Source: Campylorhamphus procurvoides | Lineage: Eukaryota; Chordata; Aves; Passeriformes; Dendrocolaptidae | NCBI GenBank assembly: GCA_013396655.1 | Contig: WBMV01006433.1 | Location: 62,001-126,000, forward strand | DNA length: 64,000 bases | Direction: 5' to 3' | Shown here: positions 12,031 through 24,764 of the stretch, one piece after another | Layout: the number at the start of each line of letters is the position of its first letter | How positions within the stretch are numbered: position 1 is the first letter of the stretch | Made by a program: the position numbers and the translations under genes | Notes under the pieces: model-generated | Told to the model about the DNA's origin: nothing | Database searches by the model: none | What the model saw: the letters and a program-made list of their open reading frames with translations, nothing else

Positions 12031-15000
12031 GCCAGTGTCAAAGAAAAGATTGTACTTACAGCCCTTTCATCTTCTCCCAAGTGTTGCCTGCACACTCCAC
12101 TGGTCCTGGGCAGAAATATTTCCCCCCTCTAAGTGCACTTGCTGATTGGAACTAAATCCTCACAGGCAAACTGCAATGCTACTGGTACAGTGTCATAATA
12201 TTTCATAGGTCATTTATAAATATTATTGCCAGGGCAAATAAATTTCTTCAGAATACTTAGTCTACTGCTAACAAATAGTTTATTTAAGCTTGTAAGAATG
12301 GTGACATTTCACTTTGAATATCTTTGGCCTCTTAAAAATTGTTAGTGCAGAGAGGAAAAAAAGGGAAAAATAAACTGGAAAAAATATGCAACAGACCTTT
12401 TGATATTTTTCCCTACATTTTTGCTTGCGTAAATGGGCCCTCTTGTCAGACTGCATGTCTCTGTGTGAAGCTGGTTACAGTGTTTGATTAATGTGTATCA
12501 TTTAACATTTCATTCAGTAGCTTGTTCCCTCTTTTTCACTCTTGAGGAGCTGCATGCAGCTGAAATAGTGTTTGGGCAGGCTTGATATGAGTCACTACTC
12601 ATATCCATAGTAGTAACTAAATCCCTTTTGCCACTTCTCCCTTTTGGGGTAAAAGCTATGGACATGATGGTAGCATTGTGTTTGTTAATTTTTTATGATT
12701 TGGGATTGGTTTAGATTTATCATTGTTATTTGTCTTGCTCTTTGGTTAAAAAGGTTGGGGTTCAGTTGGATTTTTAATGGTGGTATGAAGACAGAGACCA
12801 GATGGGGGAAAGGATTTTCTACCATCCTTGTAACCATGTTAAACTTTTGTGACAAATGCTAAAGAAAAGAAGTGCTGTACAAAGCTTTTGGAAAGAACTG
12901 CAACCCACTGACAATGACTAGCGGGGGCACGTGGCTGCCAGAGCTGCATTTTGGACAATAGACAGTGGTTTCTTGGTGTAGTTTTTGCAGTGTGGGTTGT
13001 TTTGTTTTGTTGGGCGTTTTTTGACAGCTCAGCAAAGGTGTTATCTCTCAGCTCTTTTCATTCAACTTCTGAATTCATGTCAAAAAAAAAAAAAAGCTAA
13101 AATATTGTTTCATGTGTTTCCCATAAAATGTGTCATTTCATGAAGGCTCAGAAGGGGGTCTAAAGCTGATGATTTTATTTGTGCATGTGTGGGAACATTA
13201 TATTTCTATTGCAATCATCCAGCATGGAAAGAAAAATAACGTTCCATTGAAAATCTCCTGGGATTTTTGAAAACAGTCCTGTTTGAAAATGACAGTCCCT
13301 GCAACTCTAAAGATGGTTAATGCCTCTTCTGGCAGATGACTCCATACCAGTCTCTGCCAGTTGACAAGCCAATACCAGGCACAGCACAGAAACTCTAGGA
13401 AAAGGAGAGGAAAAAAACTCAGCAAACTCAAAACATATAGGAAGAGGAATCACTTTAAATGAAGGGAGTCAGGGGGAACTTGGTCAAAGATTTCTGGTGT
13501 AAAGCGCCTGGAAAATATTGTACATACCTCACCCAAATGCCCCAGAAGACTCCCGTGTGCTCTTTAGCTGACAAATGACAAGGTTTCCAAGAGCAAAGCA
13601 GGAAATTCTCTGCACTTACTTATAAGTTTATGGAAACACAGGTGTACTCTCCTGCAGAATTTGACTTGCACATGATTTTGTCATTTGAAGAGACTGGGAG
13701 GAGAGGAGAGCTCTTCTGGCTTTGACACTTTGATTTTGTGGTTGTGAATGGACTTCCCCTCTGTTCAGGGTTTTTGCCTTTTTTTTTCTTTTGGTCTCTT
13801 GGAAAGTATCAATTGATTCTCTCAGTGGTGGTTTCATTCACTTCCTTCCATGAGGTATTTGTTCTGAACATTCATCTTGATCCCCAATGAGCAACGAGGA
13901 TGATATTGAAAGGCAAAATAGGAAGTTTCACTGGTCTGTCAGAGCAAGACTCTGAACTGAAATACAATAAAAAGGCAATTAATTTTCAAGCAGATTTATA
14001 CAGATGGACAAAAAATAATATACTCTTCAAGTCCAATAGTCAGTAGGGTTGTGGCAATGTGATGTATCTGAATCGGTTTCAGAGAATTTTCACAAACATC
14101 ACCTGCAGACTTTACCATGCTGTTTGATCTTCCAGCTCTGGGAAAGTGTACGGGAAGGGGGGACACATATCCGAAGCATCAACATTGAAATAGCTTCAAT
14201 GGCAAAGCCTTAGGATGGTTTTGCTGTGCATCCCTGGGCTCCAAGGACAGATCCCAGTGGAACTGAGTATCCAACATGAGAAGCCTCTGTGCTTATTCCT
14301 GGCAACTCCACTAATATTTTCCTCTGAAAATTAAAAACATTGTTCCTCATTCTCAAATGACCCCAGAGCTTCTGGAGGGGCCACAGTTCAGCAAACACTT
14401 CTGCTGCACCTGTGTTCTTTGCTCTCCAAGGAGGGGTTAGGCAGGGAGCATAAATGACTACTGCAAACAGCAGAATTACCTTCCAACAATATCTTTCATG
14501 TTTTCTAGGGATTTTATTACAACAATGCCTTCGTCCCTTTCCTGACCATGCTTATGTAGGAGGGAGAGCCTTGCAGGAAGGCATGATGCCTTCCAGCTGT
14601 TGATTTTTATCTTTTCTATGGTCTTCAGGGCATGCAGCAAACAGCATAAGGCTGTATGTGTGTTTAATATCAATGGAGTATTTTAGTTTGGACTTTTTCC
14701 TTTATGGGCTGCATAAAGACACGTTTTGTGAGATTCTAATTTCACTCATAAAACGCCTTGCTAGAAGCAAACTGAGTTCTTCTCAGTGAAGCTGTCAGAA
14801 TTGACAGATTCAGCTTTGATCCTAGTAACAAATCTATCTGACCCCAAATTTTCAAAAGCTTTTGCATTTTGAAAAGAGAAACTCCAAAGCTTGGGGAAAA
14901 TTATGCTGTTGCCTGTGAACATTTTGATTATTACTGACCTTTGCTGAAAGAAGTAGGTTGAAATTTAACTGATTACTGAGTACAACAGCCTCTGGAAAAT

Positions 15001-15569
15001 AACTTTTGTGTTTTCAAAGGGTATAGAAAGTTCGGGTATATTTGCAAAATTACTGTTTAGCCTTTTCACACGCATAAATCTAATTATTTAGATTTCAGTG
15101 ATGTAACTGAAAAAGGTTAGATTTCAGGATAAGTAGGTGTTATAACTTGTGTGTGTGATAGATGTTATCAGCCTGAAATATTACAGATGTTTAAAACTGC
15201 TGAATACTGTTTCCAGGTATTTAAATGTGCTTCAGAGAAATAACTAATATAGAGCAGTGTACATTTGTATGAACCCAGGTGGGCCTGTAGTGGTGTGCAG
15301 GTGTTGTGTAACACAACTATTCACCTCCTTGGGTTTCACTCTGTCACTGCTACAGCCAGTGGAACTACAGCAGTGCTGAAAAGTACTAGGAGTTGTTGCT
15401 GCTGAGGAAAAGAAATAGGACTAAGGTGGTGCAGGATCATGGGTAGGAACTACAATGACAGTACACTCATCTTTCCTAAACAGTCTGCAGGGAAAAACCA
15501 AAACCAATACGTTAAGATTTGATGAGAACTGGGTGGAAGTAAAACTCCCAAACTCTTCTTTGTTTGGGT

Positions 15570-15650
15570 TGTTTGCGGGGCGGGGATGGTGGTGTCTTTT
15601 TGGGGGGTTTTATTTTGTTTGTTGGTTTGGTTTGGTTTGATTTTTTTGCT
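15570..15650. repeat. G/T-rich low-complexity tract
   Basis: A strand-asymmetric segment is rich in G runs and TTTG/GGTTT units (for example TTTGTTTGTTGGTTTGG). The opposing translations are low complexity, which accounts for the short open frames on both strands at 15450-15698. Confidence 0.7.
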
Positions 15651-18484
15651 AATTGTCTGTCTGTGTGGCTGGTTTAAGTGAAAAATACTCTGATTCACTC
15701 AGAGAAGAGGTAACATTTTTCAAGATAGTAAACCAACGCTATAAATACCTATGATCCCAGGATCTTAACCTCAGGGACAGCATGGCAAAAGCAGTTTAGA
15801 ACTCTTACGCTCAGTCCTTCATCAGAACAGTGCTTTCTTTCTCTCTCTCTGCATTTTTAATACACGTCTCCAATTGAGATGACTGTCAGCACTTTCTTCT
15901 GCTAAGACATAATTTTGCTAAATATATATTCTATGTGTGTAGCTATAAATATATACAGACATAGAGTATACACTTTCTGTAGTAAGTCAAGTTCCATTTC
16001 CAGTTAATATTCTGATTCAGTGTGTGTATATTGCTGTACTTGTTTTATTTTTATTTGCATATGTCCAGTTGTAGAAATCTTGTGACATTTTACACGAGCC
16101 CTCTTTCAGTTCCTTTACCTCTATAGCTGATGAGTTAATTTTTGTAACTTGGATCTCTATCTTGGTTAGGGTGCAGCAGAGAGACTGAAATTTGTGGTTT
16201 TGAGAAGCAGACTCTTGTGCCTGGAAGCATAATTAAATGTGCTTAAGAAAAATCAAACTAATAATATACCATCTAGATAATTAGCTGTATGCTTTTATAG
16301 ATAGAAGGGGTTAATACAACTGCATGAAACAAGAAATAAAGTTAAAGGCAGTTTAAGGGATATTTTTATTTCCTCAAATAAACAGACTCACATCTGTGGA
16401 AGTCAGTGCCACACAGATTATCAAGTGGAAGAGTTTTGCAAGATTAGATGCCTTGTGGGTAGCTAGAACACATTATTTAGCATTTTCTCAAAACCAGACA
16501 TATGCCTCATATCTCAGCACCTCAGTCTAACCACTACATGATGGATTTAGAAAGAAATTTCTGCTGTAGCCAGGTCATCCCTTATAACTGTCCACTAACC
16601 ATGCCATCACCTCTCTGTGAGACATATTTTTATCTGTCCCAGATGTTAGACCATTTTCCGTTGGAAAAAATGCCCCACAAGACAAGCCAGAACACTTTAA
16701 ATGGCATGAGTCTTAAACTTCTCTTAAGTTCAGTATAACCTGCCAAAGATGAGGTACTTCAATTTTACACTCTGTAACTGAGAGCTGTCTCTGAACAACA
16801 GAACCACGAATGTAAAGACATGGTGAAGGGTGAAGGAGCTCCAGTTGAGTTAATGTGTAGCTCAGCAGCTAAAGGAACTCCCTAAAGTAGAACCCAGCCA
16901 GCATAATCAAAACAGCCCTTTGTGTTTAAAAAATATATTACTGGCTTGGGCTTTTTATATTAGAGGACAAAGAGGGCAATACCCTAATCAAAAAGCTCAC
17001 TTTAAGCCATTTTAACAAAATCATTAACCAGGTTGCATGTATGTTTAGCCAATGATTCTTCACGCTTCTCTAAAGAATCAGAGGACATACTCGTATGTGG
17101 CTTATGAGGATCTGAGGGATATAATGTCTGTGAGTATCCTGTTCGGAAAACATTCAGCTATTATGAGGTCACAGTGAATATCTAAGATTTCTGTGTATAA
17201 GACTGAGGTCCAGGCAGAGCTGAGATCCTCCCTACCCACTGATTTCTCCTCCTCCAGAAAAATGTATGGAAAGATGGATGGGCAGGTACAGAAACCTGCA
17301 CCTGCATTCACTGACCCTCAACTCTTCTGTATATTGTCTTTATCCCACAGTTCCGTCTCTGGTATTCTGCAGAGTGTTTTAGCCTGAAAGAGTTTGTCTC
17401 AGAAATGCATAGTTTCCCCTCTGCAACTCCTCTCCAACACACCCTCTGACACAGTTAAAGCAAATCCTCTATAACCTCATTCAGTGACCAAAAAAATCTT
17501 CGTCAACACAGAGTTAAAATTGCCCAGTGGTTTCTCATATCTTTCAAAAATGCCTTGCTCAGCAAAAATCAAGCCTCTGAAAACACAGAAGATGAGGAAT
17601 CCTGGCATATACCAGCAGAACCTTAACTGTGAGCCCCTGGAAGTCACAGTCCCTGGGAATTAGTGGCATGCTCACCAGATGAGTTCACTGCAGTAGGTTT
17701 CACTGAGCCTGATGCTCCAGAACGGCATGTGCTATCAGCAGGCGAGCTTCAATCAGCATTTGTTTTTATTTTGCTTTGGGTTTTTGGCAGAAAATTCCTG
17801 CATTTTAAACAGTGTCAGAGGGATATTTTGATAGAATGTAGGAAAAAAAAGTGTTTCAGCATCTCTTCCCTTTCATTGCAGTCAGTTCCCTGCCTGATGC
17901 TGGAACAGTGTGTGTTTTATCTTGGTATTTCTGGGAATTCAGACAGCTCCCCCTTTCCCTGTCATCTCTACAAGATTTTAGCACACTTAGAGGGAAGAAT
18001 ACACCACTGGCAGGCTCCTCACATTTGCTGACTTTGCCAGTCACTTCATCTCCCTGCAGTTTCTCCTCCACCACCTCTCTGCATTCCTGTTTTGCAACCC
18101 CAACACTCCCTCCTCAGGGTTTCACTCCTCCACGTGTTTACACCACCCTGTGCCCTGTGTCCTCTCAATCCCCATCCCAACGGTCTTCCAGTGGGCATTC
18201 ACATTGTACTCTACTTTCCTCTTACTTTACACCTCCCCAGCAAGATCCCAGCTTCCTGAGCAGGAGTAGGTTGTAGTTGCCTGCCTGAGGTTCATCACTT
18301 AAGTCTCTTACTGAGCTTTCTGAGAGCAGCTATTGCTCACCTTTCAAGGCCATGGCCACTGGAATCATGCAGGACCTGTCACAAAAGGCTAGCTGGAAAT
18401 CTTATCCTGATGTTGTCATTGTTTATACACATCACAAGCTGATTTAAACTGTGAGTGTTCGCACACTAAGTGCCACATAACAGC

Positions 18485-18570
18485 TTTATCATCACTTTTC
18501 CCACTAGTGGAGTCTATGAAATCAGGTAAGGAATGGTAGAGCTGTGATTTGAACCCTGGGAACAATGAAA
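18485..18570 (-). mobile_element. MIR-like (CORE-SINE) remnant
   Basis: The plus-strand string gtaaggaatggtagagctgt, followed by gatttgaaccctggg, matches the reverse complement of the MIR 5'/core segment (gtaagtggcagagc...gatttgaaccc). The preceding ttatcatcacttttc segment fits the reverse complement of the MIR core (ccccattttacag region). MIRs are ancient amniote tRNA-derived SINEs that survive only as diverged fragments in birds. The assignment rests on this short match alone. Confidence 0.55.
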
Positions 18571-19840
18571 ATAATCCTAAAACAAATCAAATCTGGCCCT
18601 TTGAAGACAGGACAAGAGAGAAATGGATTTGGATTGAAGACCAGATTTCAAGAAGACTCTGTTCAGGTTATTTTGACCTTGTCCATGATGCCAGCAAAAT
18701 GCACTGTAAGCTAAATAAGTCTTGAGGGTTTTTTAGGCACTTTAAAATCAGCCCAATTTCAGCCTAAATTTCAGTGTTTTACAATTTAGTTATAAAAACC
18801 CCCGAGTTCTCCTACAATCCAAATTTCTCCTGCAGTCTGCTTATGTTAAAATGTGAAACAAGAAAGCAATGCTGTTATTGCCACCTTTTCCTCAAAATAT
18901 TTAGTTGTTCATAGACTATGGTGAAGTAGAACTTTAAAGTAACCTCAGTGGGAACAGAGTTGTGAAATGCTTTGCAACATCATGCGTTGTGTTTGAGAAT
19001 ACTCAGTTCCTCACAAACCCAAGACATTTTAATGGATAAAAAAAAGTAAAAAGCTTTAAAAAAACTCTATTTCATCTCAAGTTCTTGTGTGTGGAGTTGT
19101 CAAAGGAGCAGTATTCTCAGGCATAGATGTGATTTGTTTTTTTTTAAAGTAAGCATACAGTATCAGCTCCTTAGTTCCAAGATGGAGCATTGCCAAATCT
19201 TTGAGTTTTAATGCTGATGTTGGTAAATAATGTACAGTTTTTGGCTAACCATACAGGTACAAATTTGTGGGTTAGACCAAAAAAACAAGGCCAGCACACT
19301 GACAGAAATTGATTCAAAGGTAGATGCTCTAATAGTTGTGCTCTTGTTCCAGTCTTTCAGCCTGAAATGAAAGCTCAGAGCCCTTTTGATTTGAAGCAAA
19401 GATTTATGGTTAATTATAGCATTTCCCATGATTATATGTTTGTGCTTCGGTAACTGCTAGATGAGGAGGAAAGTTGAAACAATTTTAGGGCTAGCATGTT
19501 ACTCTACCAAAAGATATACATTCAGATATCTCAGCACGGGCCCTTCCTTATTTTTCTGTAAAGAAAAACACTTGCAAATGTTACACTGCTACTCATTCAG
19601 AAAGCTGGCAGGAGGAAATAGTGATTTCCCCCAGTGCTTCTGTCACTCACCTTTTCTTCTATAGATGTCATTCAACATCCCCATCTGCAAAATAGCACGA
19701 AAAATGGTCTGGGGTTAAAAATTTGTTCTACTCATCCATACTTTGAGTTCTGCAGAGGTAAGACAAAATATTTTGCTCTCAAGAGCGCATAGATTTGGTT
19801 ATGATAATATAGTCAGATCCCAAAATTCTGCTGCTGTATA
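18571..19840. other. Non-coding AT-rich sequence
   Basis: No supported gene and no repeat I recognise. Short A and T runs occur near 19040-19060 and 19136-19146. Open frames are all under 75 codons. Confidence 0.6.
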
Positions 19841-19966
19841 TCATAATCATAGAATGGTTTGAGTTGGAAGGGACATTTAGAGATCATCCAGTCCAACCTT
19901 CTGCAATAAGCAGGGACATCTTCAACTGTATCAGGGTGCTCAGAGCCCCAGTCCTGTCTTTTCTGG
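19841..19966 (-). mobile_element. CR1 LINE 3'-end fragment
   Basis: On the plus strand it starts tcataatcatagaatggttt and continues gagttggaagggacattt, agagatcatccagtccaacc and agcagggacatcttcaact. This is the classic reverse complement of the avian CR1 3' terminus, with the degenerate terminal octamer (ATTCTATG type) at its outer edge. Only about 125 bp remain. The element is minus-strand and heavily 5' truncated. Confidence 0.95.
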
Positions 19967-22900
19967 TAATTCTGCAGTATATTCAGAATGTATAATTGCA
20001 CACTGCACAGTAAGTAGAGTGTTAGTAAATTCCCATCCTTGTTTCATAATCTGCGTCATAGTTGCCTGAGAGGCTATATTTAAAAAAAAGCTTTGTTTAC
20101 TTTCTTAGCTAAAGTCTCCTATAAACAGGATAGTTTGCTTTTAAATTTACTCACAAGGGGAATATTAAAAAACCAAATCACTGTGCCAGACATTCAGAGG
20201 CTTTTTATCCCCCCAGCTACTCTTTTCATGACCATGGAACATTGCTTTTGTTTCAGCAGAAAAGCTAAAGTGAATATTAATGAACTGCAAACTAAAGAAC
20301 ACATCAGATTTTAGATATAAGGTAACTGTAGCTATAGCTGTGCAGGAGATACAGGAATGAATTACAAGTATACTCTGAAGGTATTCAGTAACTTAATTAG
20401 AAGATTATGGACACAGAATCACTTGTGGTGGAATGCCTACTAAGTCAAAATGAAAAGGAAACCTTCAAAAGTACAGAATTTATATATATAAAAAAAGAAA
20501 AAACTTCAAAGTGAAAGGAAAATGAGAGCAACTTAGGCCAAGCCTTTGAAATATATAGGATGCTTTATTAAATGTACATACTAATATATGTTCCAAAGTA
20601 ATGCCGTTTTTCAAAAGCATACATTAACCTCCACTTAGGTAGTAATTCTTCCAGTCTTGAAGATGCCTGGAAATTGCTCAGCCTAGTGGGGTAAAAAGCC
20701 CATTCATTCCTTTGCAAATCTCCATCTGGGACTCAAAGCAGGGCGAGCACAATGCAAAGGAAGGAACAGTTTAAAGAGCACACAAATAATGTTCATTAAG
20801 CCACTAGCACCAGAAGGGAGGTGTGGAAACCAAGTTCTCTGTTATAACTAACCAAAAACAAGATTTCGGGGGCTACTGCAAGCATGTGATCAGTTCCCTC
20901 AGGAGAGGGACAGTTTTTTCCTCAGCACCAAAGCTGAATGAGGAAGATAAGGGGTGTTTCACATCCACACCCAGAAGAGCCAGCGCAGTGACTGGGATGG
21001 GCTTCCACAGGTGTTGATTTCATACATACTCTGAGCACCTAAGAAACAGAAGTGATTACAAAAATTATGGTGATTTTACAGACAGAATTCTCTATTGGAG
21101 CAAGGCAGGGAATTAGCCAACCAAGGATCTAGTTTATCAAATGTAAATTTAAGTCTGAACTCCCTGTATTGTCAAGGTAGAAAAAATAGTTTTTGATGTA
21201 TAATTTATCCTAAAACACATGTCTGACACAGGTGCTCTATTTGCTGGAAGTACTTATTTGCCTCCATTGGCTGCTAAAGGAATCTTGATATCCAGCTCAA
21301 GCATAAAAGAGATGGATCAGTCCCATTCCTCATGCCTGATGTAGAAAGAGATATGCTTTCCTTCTCTTCTTAGCAGAGAATGATGTCTTCCCAGTGATAG
21401 CTGAGACCTGCAAGGGAAGTGTGCCTAGGCAATGGCAGTGTTTAATCAGGGGAAAATGGTTCAGAATATGGTCTAGACAGGTTGCAAGAACATTACATCC
21501 TTATTCTCTCTGTCTTGGTAGATCAGGACATTTAATTTAGTACTTTTCTGTTCCCAAATAAATTTGATGCATTTGAAATCTCACTCTGAGATGAAGTCAC
21601 TCCTCACAGGCTGGAATTTGGCTCTTGAGATGGGGTCCTCACTTGGTAGTCCTATGACCCTCTGTACTTGCACTGGGCTTCGAGACAGGCTGTGGAATAA
21701 GACCTTAGTCATTTTTTTGCTGGCGAAAGATTGCTGGGCACCTTCACATGAAACTGCAAAACAGGATACAAGAAGCAAAGAGATTTATTTTAGGCTGACT
21801 TTAAAAAGAACCAAGTACTATTTTTAGTGTGTTTACTACTTGTCAAAGGGATTTTCTGTTGTCTCAAACCCAGACCACTGAGGTTTACCACTGCTTGTAT
21901 AACATTTTTTTTAATAATGCTGTTCCCTTTTAAGTGATTGGTATGGCTTCATATGGCTCCAGGAACCCTGCTCTATTTGTGAAGCCTGAGATGGAGGATT
22001 TACCCCACAGTGGCGTGAGAGAGGGTGCAGTTCCTGGGTCTGGCTTTGAGCTTGGTGAGGTGGATGGGGTTCCTACTGACTTCATCAGTCTCAGGGTCAG
22101 ACCCAGGGCTGTTTTGGTTTCACTGAAGCTTACTTAGTTTCCTGGTAAGAATACATTTCTAAATATAGCTCCTTACACTGGATGCAGGAATGTTTACTCA
22201 TGCAAAGTCAGGCAAGGTAAACACCTTAAAAATTTTTTTTGGTCAGTATCTTCTTAATGGAAATGAATCTTGAAGTATATTTGGCATCATCTTGGCATGC
22301 TGGAGCTAAGTACAGGGAATGTCTTCCTTTTCTGGTGTCTGTTATTTCTAACTTTATTTTCCTATGAAAAGGGGTGATTTAGTGATCCTTCATTATAGGT
22401 GTGTCAGCCAGAGTGGACATTACAAGCTCTGTGAATTTTGCATTCACCTCTTAAATAGCACAACCCTGAATAAGTCTGTTGACAAAAGCTGAGCAATTTA
22501 AAAATACATTTGAAAGTATGCAATAGGATTATGACAGAGGGCTGTGCCAGAAAAAATACAAGCTCTTACTATGCTGTTACAGTTGCTTAAGCACACATTA
22601 AATGCATAGTTTGCACTCTCTGGCTCTCCTTCTCTTTCAAAGAATGTATTGTGAAATCCATTTATTTAGGACTGTACCATCCTGTTAATTCAGCTTTGAT
22701 TCTACTGATGGATTTCTTTTTTTAATACCTCCCATGTGATAAGCTCTGACTTGAGATTTGACATAAACATGTCATTTTGTTCACATAAATCTTATTTCAA
22801 AGCTATTTTTGAGAGTGGTTTACTTGAATTCTTTAAACAGAAAGATGCATTTCTGACCAGGTTGTTATTTTCTTGTAGGTTACAATCACCTCATCAGCTG

Positions 22901-24033
22901 CTAGGGTAGTACTGTACCTTTGATGAGTAGTGAGGACTAGTCTTTGCCAGTCATACTGAAAAAGTTGTGCCTTGTCACACTTTGTGGTGTTTTCTGCTTA
23001 CTTTTGTGTAGAGAAATAATCTAATTTTGGTACAAAGATGGTGGAAAAAAGAAAACATTTAAAATACATTGATGTCTTTTTAAAAATCAGTGACCATTCA
23101 GCAAGCTCCCTGCACAGAGCACACTGGTGAAAAGAAAACATTTGAACATTACCTAAAGGAAGAATACAATCAGCTTTGAGACACTGTGCTTCACTTGCAT
23201 CTCCTGTCTGTGCTGAGGTGTGGATTTCATCTGAGTCCCCGAGAAATGTGAATTGAGAGTACTGCCTTTTGGTTCATGATGGTTTAATGACTGCTTTTTT
23301 ACTGTAGAATCAGGGAGGTTCAGTAAATTTCAGCACAGAGGTGCAGTATTTAGTCCTTTCTTTAGGGCTTGGGTTTCTCCATTGTAGTAGACAGGCAGAG
23401 TTTTTATTGAGTCTGTTCCTAAATGATGAGATTCAAGAAAAGTGATGCCAGTGAGAAAGGGAAGACCAAAGCAGTCAAGTTGTGCTTGGCAAAGAGAAAG
23501 GTAGAAACATCACAAAGAAGATGGAGCTCTCCCTTTCTGGAGAACAAAAAGTGCCTCTCTCCCTGGTTTCTGCAGCATGGTCATGAGCACTGTGAGCAGC
23601 AGAGCAGCAGCTACTGGTGTCTTGAATGGAGAAGAGAGACTACTCCCTGCCAGCAGCTGACTCAAAACAGTTTTGCTGTTCCTCCCCTGCAGAAAACACA
23701 CAGCCTTGGGCTTCCTCTCTACATCCTACCTCACAGGTGTCCTACCCCACCACAGAGCCTCAGTCACAAGGATGGGTGTGCAAGGAAACATCACTGGAGA
23801 CAGCCAGGGCTGTGGTGTAAGCACATACCCACACTCTTTATTTTAGCTCTAAGCATCCTCATGGGAGATGCCAAGGTATGGGATTACTGTGACCCCCATT
23901 TTCTAGCAACCCAAGTGACTGGTGCACAGACAAGCAGGGGGTCAGCACTGGTTCCTACACTCTCCTTGTCTTTCCAACCAGTTCCCAGACTTCATCCCAT
24001 GGCCTTGCACTGACCTATTTATCTTCATGGAGT
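19967..24033. other. Non-coding sequence
   Basis: No supported gene. Short AT repeats occur near 20476-20500. A segment at 22074-22103 (actgacttcatcag, then tcagggtcagaccc) resembles the widely dispersed old amniote repeat tail. The 196-codon frame at 23423-24013 has no recognisable domain, starts in ordinary AT-rich sequence and ends just before the CR1 copy; part of it (about 23895-23960) might be a degraded MIR-like SINE in minus orientation, but that match is weak. Confidence 0.55.
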
Positions 24034-24764
24034 TATAGAATCACAGAACAGCCTGGGTTGGAAGGAACTTTAAACATCTTCTCGTTCCAACCTCCTGCCA
24101 TGGGCAGGTACACCTTCCACTATCCCAGGTTACTCAGAGCCCCATCCAACCTGGCTTTGAGCACTCCCAGGAATGAGGTAGCCACAGCTGCTCTGGGCAA
24201 TCTGTTCCAGTGCCTCACCACCCTCACAGGGAAGAATTTCTTCCTAATATCTAATCTAAAGCTACTCTCAGTTTAAAACCATTCCCTTTGTCTCTCCAGG
24301 CCTGGTAGACAGTCTTTCTCCATCCTACTTGTGGGCTCCCTTCAGGCACTGCAAGGCCACAGTGAGGTCACCCCAAAGCCTTCTCTTCTCCAGGCTGAAC
24401 AATCCCAGCTCTGCCAGCCTTTCCTCCCAGCAGAGCTGCTCCATCCCTCTGATGCCCTTGGTGTCCCTGCTCTGGCCTCGCTCCCACAGCTCCCTGTCCT
24501 TGCTGTGCTGGGACCCCAGGGCTGGGGGCAGCTCTGCAGGGGGGTCTGCCCAGAGCAGAGGGGGCAGAGGGGCAGAATCCCCCCCTGCCCTGCTGCCCAC
24601 GCTGCTTTGGGTGCAGCCCAGGGCACGGGGGGTTTGGGGATGGGGCATGTCCAGCCTCTCACCCACCAGCACCCCCAAGTCCTTTTCCCCAGGGCTGCTC
24701 CATCTGCTCGTCCCCAGCCTGGATTGGTACCTGGGATTGCCCTGACCTGGGTGCAGCAACAGCA
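24034..24764 (-). mobile_element. CR1 LINE fragment, ~0.73 kb, 5' truncated
   Basis: The plus strand opens with tagaatcacagaacagcctg and ggttggaaggaact, then runs through cctcctgccatgggcagg, accaccctcacagggaag, aatttcttcctaatatcta, ggtcaccccaaagccttctc and ccaggctgaacaatccc. These are all CR1 segments in reverse-complement order, so the element is on the minus strand. Its inner part is unusually GC-rich and contains a G-quadruplex motif at 24621-24645. The frames of 106-174 codons on both strands are by-products of the repeat. The resemblance is to CR1 subfamilies abundant in neoavian birds; I cannot name the subfamily. Confidence 0.96.
24621..24645 (+). other. Canonical G-quadruplex motif inside CR1
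   Basis: Four G runs on the plus strand (GGG at 24621, G6 at 24627, GGGG at 24636, GGGG at 24642) are separated by loops of 3, 3 and 2 bases (CAC, TTT, AT). This satisfies the usual G3+N1-7 pattern. It lies on the antisense strand of the minus-oriented CR1 copy. Confidence 0.85.

Larger units (their letters stand above)
8585..18484. other. Non-coding, mostly unique sequence
   Basis: No supported gene. A GC-richer stretch at about 9800-10300 has frames of 108-162 codons on opposing strands and a short AGC run near 9992-10003, without any recognisable protein signature. Another GC-richer patch lies at about 11790-11960, just before overlapping ATTTA motifs. Low-complexity runs include a T run near 11450, A14 at 13082-13095, G/T-rich sequence at 15570-15650 and AT-rich sequence around 15915-15965. 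A pyrimidine-rich, C-biased patch lies at about 18040-18270. The remainder looks like ordinary avian intergenic or intronic DNA. Confidence 0.6.

Noticed and set aside
23423..24013. 196-codon plus-strand frame
   Set aside because: No recognisable domain or splice context; composition is like the flanks, and a minus-oriented SINE-like remnant may overlap its end.
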